Translations under genes and position numbers: made by a program
Source: Ferrimonas sediminum
Lineage (GTDB): Bacteria > Pseudomonadota > Gammaproteobacteria > Enterobacterales > Shewanellaceae
Direction of reading: 5' to 3'
Assembly (NCBI RefSeq): GCF_900100175.1
Contig: NZ_FNEM01000002.1
Location: forward strand, 186,001-250,000
DNA length: 64,000 nucleotides
The notes under the pieces: model-generated
What the model was told of the DNA's origin: nothing
The model's database searches: none
Seen by the model: only the letters and a program-made list of their open reading frames with translations
Shown here: positions 1 to 8,762 of the stretch, piece by piece
Position numbering within the stretch: the stretch's first letter is position 1
Layout of the letters: the number at the start of each line of letters is the position of its first letter

Positions 1-1524
1 TGGCCTAAGCTGACACTGCTGGCGATGCTGTTGATGCCAGCCACCGGGTTCTGGGCCGCCGGCCAGATGACAGAACAGTTTTTTCCCGCTGCCGATCGGG
101 ACATGTTTCACATTGAGGTGTTCATGCCCCAGCAAGCCAGTCTGCCCAATACCGTCAATGCGGTCAGCGACCTCGATAACTGGCTGCGCCAACAACCGGG
201 CATCGAACAGACCACCTGGACCTTTGGCCGCAACAGCCCGTCGTTCTACTACAACCTGATGCAGCGGCATCGCGGCGTCGCCAACTACGCCCAGGGGATG
301 ATCACCGCCACCGACTTCGAGGTGGCCAACCGGCTGATTCCGCAACTGCAGAACCAGCTGGACGCCCGTCACCCGCAGATGCAGATTCTGGTTCGTAAGC
401 TGGAGCAGGGCCCGCCGTTCAACGCCCCCATTGAGCTGCGGGTTTATGGCCCTGAGCTGGATCAGCTGACCCTGTTGGGGGACCGACTGAGGCTGCTGTT
501 GAACCGGCAGCAGGACATCACCCAGACCCGGGCCACGCTCACCAGCGGTGCCGCCCGGGTTAAACTGGCCATCGACGAGGAGGCCAGCCTGGCCAACGGC
601 CTAACCCTGGTCCAGGTGGCCAGACAATTGCGTGCCTCCATGGATGGCGCCGTCGGCGGTACGGTTCTGGAGGGGGTCGAAAACCTGCCGGTACGGGTGC
701 GGCTCAACGCCCAGGATCGCAATCAGGCAGCGGATCTGGGCTCGGTACAGCTGATCAGCGCCTCCCCTAATCCGACCATGTTGCCACTGTCGGCGGTGTC
801 GCAGATGAGCATCGAGTCCGGTCGGGCCGCCATCCCCAGGCGCAATGGCCAGCGCATCAACAGCATCGAAGGCTACCTGGTAGCCGGTGTTCTGCCCTCA
901 AAAGTGCTGAATGAGATTGACGCCGAACTGGCCCAATTTCGCCAATCACTGCCGGCGGGGTACCGGCTGGAGATTGGTGGCGAAAGCGCCAAGCGGGATC
1001 AGGCGGTGGCCAAGCTGATGTCCTCGGTCACCATCATCATGGTGCTGCTGATCAGTGTGGTGGTGCTCAGCTTCAACTCCTTCAGACTGACCACGGTGAT
1101 TCTGGCCAGCGCCGGTCAGTCCGCCGGTCTGGGGTTGCTGTCGGTGTACCTGATGGGCTTCCCCTTTGGTTTTAACGTTATCAACGCCCTGATGGGCCTG
1201 GCGGGTCTGGCCATCAACGCGGCCATTGTGATCCTGGCAGAACTGGAGGAGAACCCGAAGGCCAGTGGTGGCGATCCTCAGGCAATCATCGATACCGTGG
1301 TCGGCTGCGGTCGCCACATCGGCTCCACCACCATCACCACCTTCGGCGGTTTCCTGCCGCTGATTCTGGCCGGTGGCGGATTTTGGCCCCCCTTTGCGGT
1401 GGCCATCGCCGGCGGTACCCTGCTGACCACCTTCCTGTCATTTGTGTTTGTGCCAGCCTGTTATCTGCTGATCCGGGGGCGACGACGCCCCCTAACCCGG
1501 CCGGCTCTCGCGGCAACGGCCTGA
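1..1524 (+). CDS. RND-family efflux permease, C-terminal half (5' end outside window)
   Basis: The frame is open from base 1, so the gene begins upstream and about 507 codons are visible. The fragment starts in a hydrophobic segment followed by the FFPAADRD motif typical of the start of the second periplasmic loop of RND permeases. A long porter-domain region follows, then about five C-terminal membrane helices (window codons roughly 340-500) with small-residue-rich stretches such as LMGLAGLAINAAIV. Proteins of this family sit in the inner membrane and export drugs, dyes or lipids by proton antiport with an adaptor and an outer-membrane channel. The visible half is about the usual half-length of a roughly 1,000-residue permease and shows no break. 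The substrate cannot be told. Partner genes would lie upstream. Confidence 0.9.
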   Translation, partial: WPKLTLLAMLLMPATGFWAAGQMTEQFFPAADRDMFHIEVFMPQQASLPNTVNAVSDLDNWLRQQPGIEQTTWTFGRNSPSFYYNLMQRHRGVANYAQGMITATDFEVANRLIPQLQNQLDARHPQMQILVRKLEQGPPFNAPIELRVYGPELDQLTLLGDRLRLLLNRQQDITQTRATLTSGAARVKLAIDEEASLANGLTLVQVARQLRASMDGAVGGTVLEGVENLPVRVRLNAQDRNQAADLGSVQLISASPNPTMLPLSAVSQMSIESGRAAIPRRNGQRINSIEGYLVAGVLPSKVLNEIDAELAQFRQSLPAGYRLEIGGESAKRDQAVAKLMSSVTIIMVLLISVVVLSFNSFRLTTVILASAGQSAGLGLLSVYLMGFPFGFNVINALMGLAGLAINAAIVILAELEENPKASGGDPQAIIDTVVGCGRHIGSTTITTFGGFLPLILAGGGFWPPFAVAIAGGTLLTTFLSFVFVPACYLLIRGRRRPLTRPALAATA

Positions 1525-1525
1525 C

Positions 1526-1774
1526 TCAGCGACCACTGCCATTGATGATGCGATTGTAGAGCTGATCTTTCAGCTCTACCCGCCGACTCTTCATGCGATT
1601 GAATTCGGTATCACTGGTGGGGACGTCATTCATCTCCAGGCCGCGAATGCGGTGGTCCAGACTGTGATACTCCCTGGCCATCGACGCAAACTCGTCATCC
1701 TGATGCTTAAGGGTGTGGATCCGATCCTTATAATCCGGAAATTCATCCAGCAGGCTGTGGCTTTCTCCAAGCAT
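1526..1774 (-). CDS. YdcH/DUF465 family small protein
   Basis: An 82-residue, charged, helical protein with the YdcH/DUF465 pattern: an N-terminal HSLLDEFP-type segment, a middle HQDDEFASMAREYHSLD heptad-like stretch and a basic C-terminal KSRRVELKDQLY segment. It has no signal peptide or membrane segment. The start is preceded by AAAGGAGC at good spacing. The family is widespread in proteobacteria and its function is unknown; it probably forms a short coiled coil. It is convergent with the RND gene, with one base between the two stops, and stands apart from the next minus-strand gene by 118 bases, so it is likely monocistronic. Confidence 0.85.
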   Translation of the reverse strand: MLGESHSLLDEFPDYKDRIHTLKHQDDEFASMAREYHSLDHRIRGLEMNDVPTSDTEFNRMKSRRVELKDQLYNRIINGSGR

Positions 1775-1892
1775 GGCGGGCTCCTTTGTGTGAGCGTGAA
1801 CAGTGCTATAAAGTTAGTCAAGGATCGTCATCACTACCAGAGCCCATGACTTCCGGCGCCCCGCCACACCCACACAAAGAAGCTAACTGTCT

Positions 1893-2447
1893 CTATTTCA
1901 CCGCCTTCTCATCCAAAGCCTGACGCAGGCGCCGCAGCTCCTCATCGCTGAACTCCTGGTCACGGATCAGCGACTCCACCATGGCGGCCTTGTGCCGGTG
2001 CCAGTACTGCAACTGCCGGTGTCCCTGCATCTCCAGCTCCGCCACCAACGCCTGGGCCTGGGCCGCCATCTTCTCCCCCTCCCTGGTCAGGTTTCGCTCC
2101 AGCTCCAGCAGTTCCGCCCGGTCGGGCAGATCCGGCAACTGGATAACCCGCACCCGGGTTGACTCGGCATCGTCGCTGAGCTGCAGTGACCACTGACCCG
2201 GCCCGGCCGCCATCGCCTGCAGGCGTTGCAACCAGTTGTCCCGGGTTGCCTGGTCCAGCTTCGCCAGCAACACCTCGACCCGGCGCCAGTCTGGTGTCGC
2301 CGAGTCCAGGCTGAGACGGCTGTATTCACCGACATCCTCAAAAGCCAGCGACAATTCACCCTCTGCCTGTCGAGCAGTGAGTGACGCGGCTCCGGCCGCG
2401 GCCGAGGCCGTCAGCAAGGCCAGGGTGGCAAGGGTTCTCAACTTCAT
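1893..2447 (-). CDS. Secreted protein of unknown function
   Basis: A 184-residue protein with a clear Sec signal peptide (basic MKLRT start, Ala/Leu-rich core, likely cut near residues 20-21 after AAGAA). The mature part is Glu/Arg/Gln-rich and predicted helical, with no cysteine pattern or catalytic motif that I recognise. The last 80 residues look like a coiled coil (LELERNLTREGEKMAAQAQA). The start follows AAAGGAGCACACG. It is divergent from the histidine kinase/regulator pair and shares a 236-base upstream region with it, which makes it a plausible periplasmic partner or target of that system. That link is inference only. Confidence 0.75.
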   Translation of the reverse strand: MKLRTLATLALLTASAAAGAASLTARQAEGELSLAFEDVGEYSRLSLDSATPDWRRVEVLLAKLDQATRDNWLQRLQAMAAGPGQWSLQLSDDAESTRVRVIQLPDLPDRAELLELERNLTREGEKMAAQAQALVAELEMQGHRQLQYWHRHKAAMVESLIRDQEFSDEELRRLRQALDEKAVK

Positions 2448-2551
2448 CGTGTGCTCCTTTGTAAGGTAAACCCAGACTCAGCTAAGAAAGAACCGTGCCA
2501 AGACCGCCGGGGCGCCATCACCGGGGCTACGACGCCGCCGACAAACGCCCG

Positions 2552-2584
2552 CTCCCCATATGAGCGCTCCCCCCTCCCCATATG
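2552..2584. repeat. Two 11-bp direct repeats upstream of a sigma-54-like promoter
   Basis: CTCCCCATATG occurs at 2552-2562 and again at 2574-2584, so the copies are 22 bp apart, two helical turns, and lie on the same face of the DNA. Each contains the palindrome CATATG. They lie about 57-90 bp upstream of the -24-like element at 2641. This is the usual arrangement of enhancer sites for an NtrC-type activator, and such an activator is encoded just downstream. Binding is inferred from geometry alone. Confidence 0.45.
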
Positions 2585-2640
2585 GGCACCGACACTGACC
2601 GTTCAGTGGTTCGATACGCCCAGCCGTGCTAACGTCGGCA

Positions 2641-2657
2641 TTGGCACGAGTCTTGAT
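2641..2657 (+). promoter_or_regulatory. Sigma-54-like promoter for the kinase/regulator pair
   Basis: The sequence TTGGCACGAGTCTTGAT matches the -24 half of the sigma-54 consensus exactly (TTGGCACG). It also carries TTG at the -12 half with four bases between, but has GA where GC is usual. It ends 26 bases before the kinase ATG, so the leader would be short. The mismatch at -12 is the main reason for doubt. Confidence 0.45.
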
Positions 2658-2683
2658 GGGCAATCCTTACGGAGGAGGAACCG

Positions 2684-4276
2684 ATGTCCCTGAAACGTTA
2701 CCTGATGATCGCCTTTGGCTCGCTCATTCTGCTGTTCACCCTGATGCAGTGGCTGTTGATCCAGCAGCTCGCCGGGGAATTTCGCGCCCAGTTGGCCAAC
2801 CGCTCCGAAACCGTGGCTCAGCAGGTCGCCGAAGTCACCATCGACACCCTGCTGCCCACCGAAGCGCTGCCAATGACAGCCCCCCCCCCGGTACTGGCTC
2901 CCAGGGCGCCGGCCTCACCTCGGCCAGAATCGGCACCGCAAGATCAAGCCCGGATGAACGCTGGCATCGAGGCAGAGCTGGAGCGGGCCAGGGCCCATTT
3001 GGCTCAAGAGGAGCAACGGCAGCAACAGCGGTTACAGCAACAACAACGGCAGATTGCCAACATCACTCAGCAGCTCGAGCAGCCCCGCTCCCAACTGGAG
3101 CTGGAAGCCCACGAAAGTGAACTGCAGCATCGCTTGCACCGGCTGCAGCAAACCGAGATGAGTATCGACGCCCTCAACGAGGCGGGTGACGTCCTGTCCC
3201 AGCAACAGCTGGCGGAGATCCGCGCCGCCGCCGAACGGGCCCGTGATGCCCTGAAGCAGCAGGCCAGACAGATTCAGGTGGTGTTTCCGGATCAACAGAA
3301 TCAGCTGATCATCAAAGGACTGGGCGCCAACCTGGCCGTGCCTCTGGACTGGCAACCGCAGCAACAGATGCTGAACCACTTCGCTGAGCAGGTGCTGCTG
3401 GTGCTGCTCATCGGCGCCCTGTTGAGCCTCGTCGGCGTGGTGCTGCTGTCGCGCAAGCTGGCCCGGCCTCTGGAGCAGTTGGATGAGGGCTGCCAGCGCC
3501 TGTCACGGGGCGAACTGGGGTTGCAGTTGTCCGGCAGCGGCACCCAGGAAACCCGCCGGGCCATCGACACCTTCAATCACATGAGCACCGAGCTCAAACG
3601 CAATCAGGATCAGCAGCAGCAATTTCAACAGCGCCGGCACCTGGCCGAGCTCGGCGAGATCACCCGTGGCATCGCCCACGCCCTGCGCAACCCCCTGCAC
3701 ACCATCGGTCTGCTGCTCGACGGCCTGCCCCCGGAACAGGAATCGCTGAAGCGTCAGATCGCCGCCAAGCTGGAGCATCTCGATACCAGCCTGTCGGCGC
3801 TGTTAACCCTGTCCAGCAGCGGCCTGGATCGCACTCGGAAGGTGAGGCTGTTCCCCCTGGTGGAGGAGATTCGGCTGGAACTGAGCCAGACCCGCCACCC
3901 GGTCAGCTTTGACAACCAGCTGCCCGAACACCTTGCGGTAACCGGCGCCGAGATCGAGCTGCGCACCATATTGCACACCCTGATGGCCAATGCCCAGCAG
4001 GCATCACAACCCGGCCAGGCGGTGTGCATCCATACCCGACACCGCCAGGGGCGCCGACTCATCTGGGTGGAAGACCAGGGCTGCGGACTCAGTAACGAGA
4101 TTCGGCCACACCTGTTTGAGCCCCACCAGACCACCAAGCCCGAAGGCGCCGGCATGGGGCTGTACATCGCCCGCCGCATCGCCAGGCTGTGGTATCAGGG
4201 CGACATTGTTATCGAAGAGCAACCCCGGGGGTTGCGGGTCGGATTGGCCCTACCAGAACAGAAGGACACCCCATGA
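2684..4276 (+). CDS. Membrane sensor histidine kinase
   Basis: A 530-residue kinase. TM1 spans about residues 7-27. A periplasmic region of about 200 residues follows, very Gln/Glu/Arg-rich (residues 95-190) and likely coiled coil. TM2 is near 235-255, then a HAMP segment (LARPLEQLDEGCQRL). The H-box GIAHALRNPLH carries the phospho-acceptor His332. The ATPase domain shows the N-box (HTLMANAQQAS), G1 (EDQGCGLS) and G2 (GAGMGLYIARRI). The start follows GGAGGAGGAACC. The stop overlaps the regulator start as ATGA, so the two are translationally coupled. The kinase should phosphorylate that regulator. The signal is unknown. Confidence 0.93.
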   Translation: MSLKRYLMIAFGSLILLFTLMQWLLIQQLAGEFRAQLANRSETVAQQVAEVTIDTLLPTEALPMTAPPPVLAPRAPASPRPESAPQDQARMNAGIEAELERARAHLAQEEQRQQQRLQQQQRQIANITQQLEQPRSQLELEAHESELQHRLHRLQQTEMSIDALNEAGDVLSQQQLAEIRAAAERARDALKQQARQIQVVFPDQQNQLIIKGLGANLAVPLDWQPQQQMLNHFAEQVLLVLLIGALLSLVGVVLLSRKLARPLEQLDEGCQRLSRGELGLQLSGSGTQETRRAIDTFNHMSTELKRNQDQQQQFQQRRHLAELGEITRGIAHALRNPLHTIGLLLDGLPPEQESLKRQIAAKLEHLDTSLSALLTLSSSGLDRTRKVRLFPLVEEIRLELSQTRHPVSFDNQLPEHLAVTGAEIELRTILHTLMANAQQASQPGQAVCIHTRHRQGRRLIWVEDQGCGLSNEIRPHLFEPHQTTKPEGAGMGLYIARRIARLWYQGDIVIEEQPRGLRVGLALPEQKDTP

Positions 4277-5604
4277 GTACCAGTAACGGACACCGCATTC
4301 TGCTGTTGGAAGACGATGACACCCAGAGGGAATTGCTGCAACAGATGCTGCAACAGGCCGGACATCAGGTAGCGGCGGTGGCCGACGCCGATGGCGCCTG
4401 GCAGCAATTGATCCAGGGACAGTGGCAGATCCTGTTCAGCGACTGGAAGCTGGCCCGCGGCGATGCCAGTGCCGTCATCGCCCGGGCCCGAAGCCGGTTT
4501 CCCACCCTGGGGATCATTGTCGCCACCGCCTACGGCTCCATCGACCATGCGGTGGAAGCGATCAAGATCGGCGCCGACGACTACTTGCCCAAACCGTTTC
4601 AAAAACCCGCCATGCTGCTGGCCATCGACAAAGTCGCCCGCCAGCACCGGTTGAAAGAGGACAACCAACGCCTCAGCAGCCAGTTGCAGCGGCACAATCA
4701 GCTGCTGGAGATGGTGGGCGGCAGTGCGGTTATGACCCGGCTGTATCAGCGCATCGAGCGCATCAGCGCCATCAATACGACGGTGCTGATTCAGGGGGAG
4801 AGTGGCACCGGCAAGGAGCTGGTGGCCCAGGCGATTCACCGCTTGTCCCAACGCCACGGCGCCTTCATCGCCCTGAACTGTGGTGCCATTCCCGAGAGCC
4901 TGGCGGAATCGGAGCTGTTCGGCCATGAAAAGGGGGCCTTTACCGGGGCCGCTGGCGCCAAAGCCGGCAAGCTGGAAGCGGCTCAGGGGGGGACCCTGTT
5001 TCTGGATGAGATCGGCGAGCTGCCGTTAACCCTCCAGACCCGGCTGCTGCGGGTGCTGCAGGAGGGGCGGGTCACCCGCATCGGCAGCCACAAGGAGATT
5101 GAACTGGACATTCGGGTGGTGGCGGCCACCAATCGTGATCTGCTGGAGGAGGTGCAGGCCCAGCGGTTTCGCCAGGATCTGTACTACCGCCTCAACGTCA
5201 TTCCGGTCAGCCTGCCCCCCCTGCAGCAGCGCCGAGAAGACATTCCGTCACTGGCGGAACACTTCCTGTGTCATTTCAGCGAAAAATACCAGCAACCCAA
5301 ACCCCGTCTGTCCGCCGCCGAACTAACGGCACTGGAGGGCCACGACTGGCCCGGCAATGTGCGCGAACTGAGCAACTGCATGGAGCGGTTTGTGTTGCTG
5401 CAGGAGTTGGATCTGCAACCGATTCGCTGCCAGGGCAGCATCGAATTGCCGGAGGCCGGCCTCAACTGGGAGAGCATCGAAAAGGGCTACCTGCAGGCGG
5501 CTCTGGACCGGGCGGGGGGCAATAGAAGCGAAGCAGCCCGGCTACTGGGGCTGGGCTACAAAGCCTTTTTATACCGGGCTGAGAAGTACGGCTTAGGCCA
5601 GTAA
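4273..5604 (+). CDS. NtrC-type sigma-54-dependent response regulator
   Basis: A 443-residue regulator with the full NtrC layout. The receiver domain is residues 8-120, with the acidic pocket EDDD at 13-16, phospho-acceptor Asp57 (FSDW) and the KPF lysine. The AAA+ domain has Walker A GESGTGKE, the sigma-54-contacting GAFTGA loop and Walker [10 protein letters not shown] Fis-type helix-turn-helix lies at the C-terminus ([12 protein letters not shown]). The ATG at 4273 overlaps the kinase stop; an in-frame start at 4189 inside the kinase lacks a ribosome site. It should activate sigma-54 promoters, plausibly including its own (2641). No terminator is seen before the convergent lipoprotein gene. 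Confidence 0.94.
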   Translation: MSTSNGHRILLLEDDDTQRELLQQMLQQAGHQVAAVADADGAWQQLIQGQWQILFSDWKLARGDASAVIARARSRFPTLGIIVATAYGSIDHAVEAIKIGADDYLPKPFQKPAMLLAIDKVARQHRLKEDNQRLSSQLQRHNQLLEMVGGSAVMTRLYQRIERISAINTTVLIQGESGTGKELVAQAIHRLSQRHGAFIALNCGAIPESLAESELFGHEKGAFTGAAGAKAGKLEAAQGGTLFLDEIGELPLTLQTRLLRVLQEGRVTRIGSHKEIELDIRVVAATNRDLLEEVQAQRFRQDLYYRLNVIPVSLPPLQQRREDIPSLAEHFLCHFSEKYQQPKPRLSAAELTALEGHDWPGNVRELSNCMERFVLLQELDLQPIRCQGSIELPEAGLNWESIEKGYLQAALDRAGGNRSEAARLLGLGYKAFLYRAEKYGLGQ

Positions 5605-5615
5605 CCCGGCGGTGT

Positions 5616-5864
5616 TTACAGGCCTTTATGGGTAAACAGCATGGCTCTGTCGGCAGCAAACCCGACCTTGATCTGCCGCTGATCGGTACCCCAGACACAG
5701 GTTTCGGTCCCCATGGAGCCGGAGCAATCGTCGGCCCGGCCAATCACCGCCTCCACATCGGCCTTGGACATGCCCAGTTCCAGCTTATCGTAATTGTCTT
5801 GCGTAATGCGGCTGCAGCCACTGAGCAGCAACAGGGCGGCGACGGTAATTCCCATCCAGCGCAT
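5616..5864 (-). CDS. Small outer-membrane lipoprotein, SmpA/OmlA-like fold
   Basis: The predicted product is 82 residues: a short lipoprotein signal with lipobox LLSGC, then a domain with the LELGMSKADVEAVIG pattern seen in SmpA/BamE-like and DUF3862 proteins (ligand-binding or scaffold folds of about 60 residues). Two cysteines in the mature part could pair. I chose the ATG at 5864, which gives a normal signal peptide and has GGAAACC upstream. In-frame starts at 5894 and 5924 would add an atypical N-terminus. The gene converges on the regulator gene with 11 bases between. Function is unknown. BamE itself is unlikely because the usual flanking motifs are absent. Confidence 0.72.
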   Translation of the reverse strand: MRWMGITVAALLLLSGCSRITQDNYDKLELGMSKADVEAVIGRADDCSGSMGTETCVWGTDQRQIKVGFAADRAMLFTHKGL

Positions 5865-6081
5865 GATCGGTTTCCAAAATGAGTCTTTGCCCATCAATGT
5901 AACTTTTACTATTTGAAAAACCAACCAAAGAGTATTGAACCATTTTGCCGGTTGAATCCCATTACCCCATTAGGGGCATGTGACCCGGATCAACTCTTTC
6001 ACAGACTAATTAATTTACTCTGTGCTGCACCAATACCCGCGCCTGAACGACGCTTAAAAATAAAAACGAACAGGGGACAAC

Positions 6082-8091
6082 ATGGATTTCCGCTTCTGGA
6101 ACATCGGCCGACAAATCGGCGTCTCTGCTTTGCTGCTGAGTATCCTTACCTTTTCCATGACCGGCTTTTTCGGCTACCGGGTCGCCGCCGACAGCCTCAT
6201 CGAAACCCTTCAGGAGTCCGAGGCGGAGATGGCCCGCACTCTGTCCGACACCCTGGATTTGCAATACAAACTGTTGATCAAACAGGTCCGCACCAATGCC
6301 GACCTGTTTGACAAGATGTTCTCCAACACCTTCACCCTGATGGATCGTCGCATCAACATCGCCGGTGCCAACGCTCCGGGGCTGCGCCATGGCCGCAGCC
6401 TGGTGAACAGTGCCATCGCCCACGTGGATCGCTTCGCCAACATGACCGGCGGCAACGCCACCGTGTTCGTAAAAGACGGCGATGACTTTACCCGCATCTC
6501 GTCGTCGTTGCGCAAGCAGAACGGCAAACGGGCCACCGGCACCCAGCTGGGCAAAGCCCATCCGGCTTACTCGCTGATCATGGCCGGCCAATCCTACGAA
6601 GGCTACGCCACCCTGTTTGGCAAACGCTACGCCACCAGCTACCGGCCCATCCGTGACGAAGCCGGCCAGGTGATCGGCATCCTCTACATCGGCCAGGACG
6701 TTACCGAGATGATGCAGTCCATGGGCGACGCCCTGGCGGCCATCACCATCGGTCAGACCGGCTACGTATCGCTGCTGCGCTACGAGGACGGTGGCTTCAT
6801 GTACCATCCGGAGTTGACCGGCCAGAACCAGAGCCAGTTTACCGATGATCAGGGCCAGTCCATCTACGGCGCCGCCCTGGCCCAGAAACAGCGCACTGCC
6901 TCCAACTTCACCCGCAATGGCGACAGCTGGTACATGCTGTCGATGCCGGTTCCCGATGCCGACTGGATGGTGACCCTGCAGGTACCAGAAAAAGAGCTCA
7001 AGCACGCGCTGCTGCCGCTGGCCAAAACCAACATCGGCCTGTCGCTGTTTGGCTGTGTACTGATCACCGTGATGCTGTGGATCATGCTGGCCCGCAACCT
7101 CAAGCCGCTGACGGTGCTGTGCAAGCAGGTGGAAGCCATCGGCCAGGGTGAGCTGAACATCGCCCTCAACAGCGCCAGCGATCAGAGCAACAATGAGGTA
7201 CATCGCATCACCAACAGTGTCGCTTTCATGACCGCCAACCTGAGGGAGCTCATCGGCACCCTGCAGCAATCCACCTCCAAGCTGGAACAGTCCGCCGCCG
7301 ACATGCAGAACGTCGCCGAGGTCAACGGCAGTGGCGCCCAGCAGATGATGCAGCAGACCGACCAGATCGCCGCTGCCGTCGAAGAGCTGACCACCTCGGT
7401 GCAGGAGGTGGCCCGCCACGCCACCGGCTCCGCCGAACAGACCGTGGCCGTCGATCAGGCGGCCAAAGAGGGCGATCAGCAGGTGGATAAGGTGATTGAA
7501 CAGATGCAAGCCCTGGGCAATGCCCTGGAGGGTGGCAACCAGGCCATCGGCCGGGTCGAAGAGGGCAGCCACGCCATCACCAAGGTGATTCAGGTGATCA
7601 ATGAGATCGCCGAACAGACCAATCTGCTGGCACTGAACGCCGCCATCGAAGCCGCACGGGCCGGAGAACAGGGCCGTGGCTTCGCGGTGGTCGCCGATGA
7701 GGTGCGCACCCTGGCCCAACGGACCCAGAACTCCATCAGCGAGATCACCACCACCATCGAGCAGCTGCAACAACGCACCAAGGACGCGGTCGGCCAGATG
7801 CACGAAAGCCGCAAGCTGGGCGAGACCTCTTCGCAATTGAGCGTCCAGGCGGGCGACTCGCTGACCGAGATCTCCCACAGCGTCACCGATCTGTCCCAGA
7901 ACGCCACCTCCATCGCCACCGCCACCGAACAGCAGGGATCGGTCGCCGAGGAGATTGCCCGCAACATCAACGGCATCACCGAGCTGGCTCGGGAGTCGGA
8001 GCAAACCGCCGGCCAGACGGTGGACGCCTCCGAACAGCTGACCTCCCTGGCCGCCGAACTGAGAAATCAACTGTCTCACTTCAAGGCCTGA
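6082..8091 (+). CDS. Methyl-accepting chemotaxis protein with periplasmic Cache-type sensor
   Basis: A 669-residue transducer. TM1 is near residues 12-32. A large periplasmic sensor (about 35-310) resembles the single-Cache_3/Cache_2 type, with [20 protein letters not shown] and [14 protein letters not shown] segments. TM2 is near 318-340, then HAMP, then the signalling hairpin with the near-invariant tip [20 protein letters not shown]. The C-terminus (NQLSHFKA) has no CheR-tethering pentapeptide. Sensors of this class usually bind small organic acids or amino acids, but the ligand cannot be read here. The gene is alone, with its own terminator. Confidence 0.93.
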   Translation: MDFRFWNIGRQIGVSALLLSILTFSMTGFFGYRVAADSLIETLQESEAEMARTLSDTLDLQYKLLIKQVRTNADLFDKMFSNTFTLMDRRINIAGANAPGLRHGRSLVNSAIAHVDRFANMTGGNATVFVKDGDDFTRISSSLRKQNGKRATGTQLGKAHPAYSLIMAGQSYEGYATLFGKRYATSYRPIRDEAGQVIGILYIGQDVTEMMQSMGDALAAITIGQTGYVSLLRYEDGGFMYHPELTGQNQSQFTDDQGQSIYGAALAQKQRTASNFTRNGDSWYMLSMPVPDADWMVTLQVPEKELKHALLPLAKTNIGLSLFGCVLITVMLWIMLARNLKPLTVLCKQVEAIGQGELNIALNSASDQSNNEVHRITNSVAFMTANLRELIGTLQQSTSKLEQSAADMQNVAEVNGSGAQQMMQQTDQIAAAVEELTTSVQEVARHATGSAEQTVAVDQAAKEGDQQVDKVIEQMQALGNALEGGNQAIGRVEEGSHAITKVIQVINEIAEQTNLLALNAAIEAARAGEQGRGFAVVADEVRTLAQRTQNSISEITTTIEQLQQRTKDAVGQMHESRKLGETSSQLSVQAGDSLTEISHSVTDLSQNATSIATATEQQGSVAEEIARNINGITELARESEQTAGQTVDASEQLTSLAAELRNQLSHFKA

Positions 8092-8108
8092 TCGCCCTTT
8101 GTACAAAA

Positions 8109-8136
8109 AATCCCGCCCTGTGGCGGGATTTTTTTT
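8109..8136 (+). terminator. Intrinsic terminator of the chemotaxis gene
   Basis: AATCCCGCC pairs with GGCGGGATT around a four-base loop, followed by eight T residues, 18 bases after the stop codon. Confidence 0.9.
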
Positions 8137-8145
8137 GCCTGGCCA

Positions 8146-8511
8146 TCAGTGCCTCCGGGTATAGGCGGCGATGTAGGCCGGCTCACGGACGTCGTACAGG
8201 CAGGAGCAGCTCTCCGGCTCCCGAAGCAGCGCCACCTCCCAGCCAGCAGGTTCAGCGCGCCGGGGCTGTTCGAACCATCACCGCCGTCCCCCCTTCAATA
8301 TCGATGCGCTTAATTCGCGACCCAGTGATGTCGTTACACACCACGCCCGCCTGATTGGCGGTGGTTTCACCGGGCACCGAGCCCACCGGGGGCGCCAGCT
8401 GAAACGTCCTGATGATGTGGTTCCTTCCTGGTATGTTGTCGGCTTCCCATCCCTGTAACAACGGATGCTACGGCCAAACGGTGTTGTTTTTGTTCCTGGC
8501 GTGAATGCCAT
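8146..8511 (-). pseudogene. Frameshifted remnant of an unidentified gene
   Basis: Between the chemotaxis terminator and the cydX terminator lie 450 bases with no intact gene. On the minus strand, protein-like stretches run on from frame to frame. One frame gives DNIPGRNHIIRTFQLAPPVG and later GSRIKRIDIEGGTAVMVRTA, stopping at 8252. A second frame, shifted by one base, continues with GWEVALLREPESCSCLYDV and stops at 8146. A third frame covers the 5' end from 8511. The pattern suggests a decayed gene, but I cannot name the family and chance cannot be excluded. Confidence 0.35.
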
Positions 8512-8586
8512 TGGTAGACGACATTCAAGCCCTATGTTGCGTATAACAGTCGACCCGCTCCACCTGTCACTCGGTTGTGCGGATAC

Positions 8587-8612
8587 AAAAAAGCCGCCCG
8601 AAGGGGCGGCTT
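8587..8612 (-). terminator. Intrinsic terminator of the cydABX operon
   Basis: Reading the minus strand, AAGCCGCCCC pairs with GGGCGGCTT around a short TTC loop and runs into six T residues, 19 bases past the cydX stop. Confidence 0.9.
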
Positions 8613-8630
8613 AGTCGGAATCAATATTGT

Positions 8631-8750
8631 TTAATCTTGATTCTTCTCGGCTTTTTTAGCCATCTCGTCTGAGTGCTCGTACCATAAGGCATTGATGATG
8701 CCGAATGCACAGGCCAACAGCACGCCGAGAATCCAGGTGAAATACCACAT
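8631..8750 (-). CDS. cydX: Cytochrome bd-I oxidase small subunit CydX
   Basis: A 39-residue product that begins MWYFTWILG, has one hydrophobic helix (residues 3-22) and contains the conserved NALWYEH block followed by a charged tail. This is the standard CydX/YbgT pattern and length (E. coli CydX is 37 residues). Start ATG at 8750 is preceded by AAGGAGCC. It lies 12 bases after the cydB stop, and a terminator follows, so it closes the operon. CydX binds CydA in the inner membrane and is needed for a stable, active bd oxidase. Confidence 0.95.
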   Translation of the reverse strand: MWYFTWILGVLLACAFGIINALWYEHSDEMAKKAEKNQD

Positions 8751-8762
8751 AGTGTCGGCTCC

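Noticed and set aside
2626-3120. A 164-codon plus-strand frame overlapping the kinase start
   Set aside because: It lies in another frame of the kinase gene and is Pro/Ala/Arg-rich, typical of a shadow of GC-rich coding sequence.
6010-8106. A 698-codon open frame on the minus strand opposite the chemotaxis gene
   Set aside because: It mirrors the GC-rich codon pattern of a clear MCP gene, is Gly/Leu/His-rich without any motif, and lacks a ribosome site. The same applies to long antisense frames opposite cydA, hcp, hyaB, xseA and guaB.
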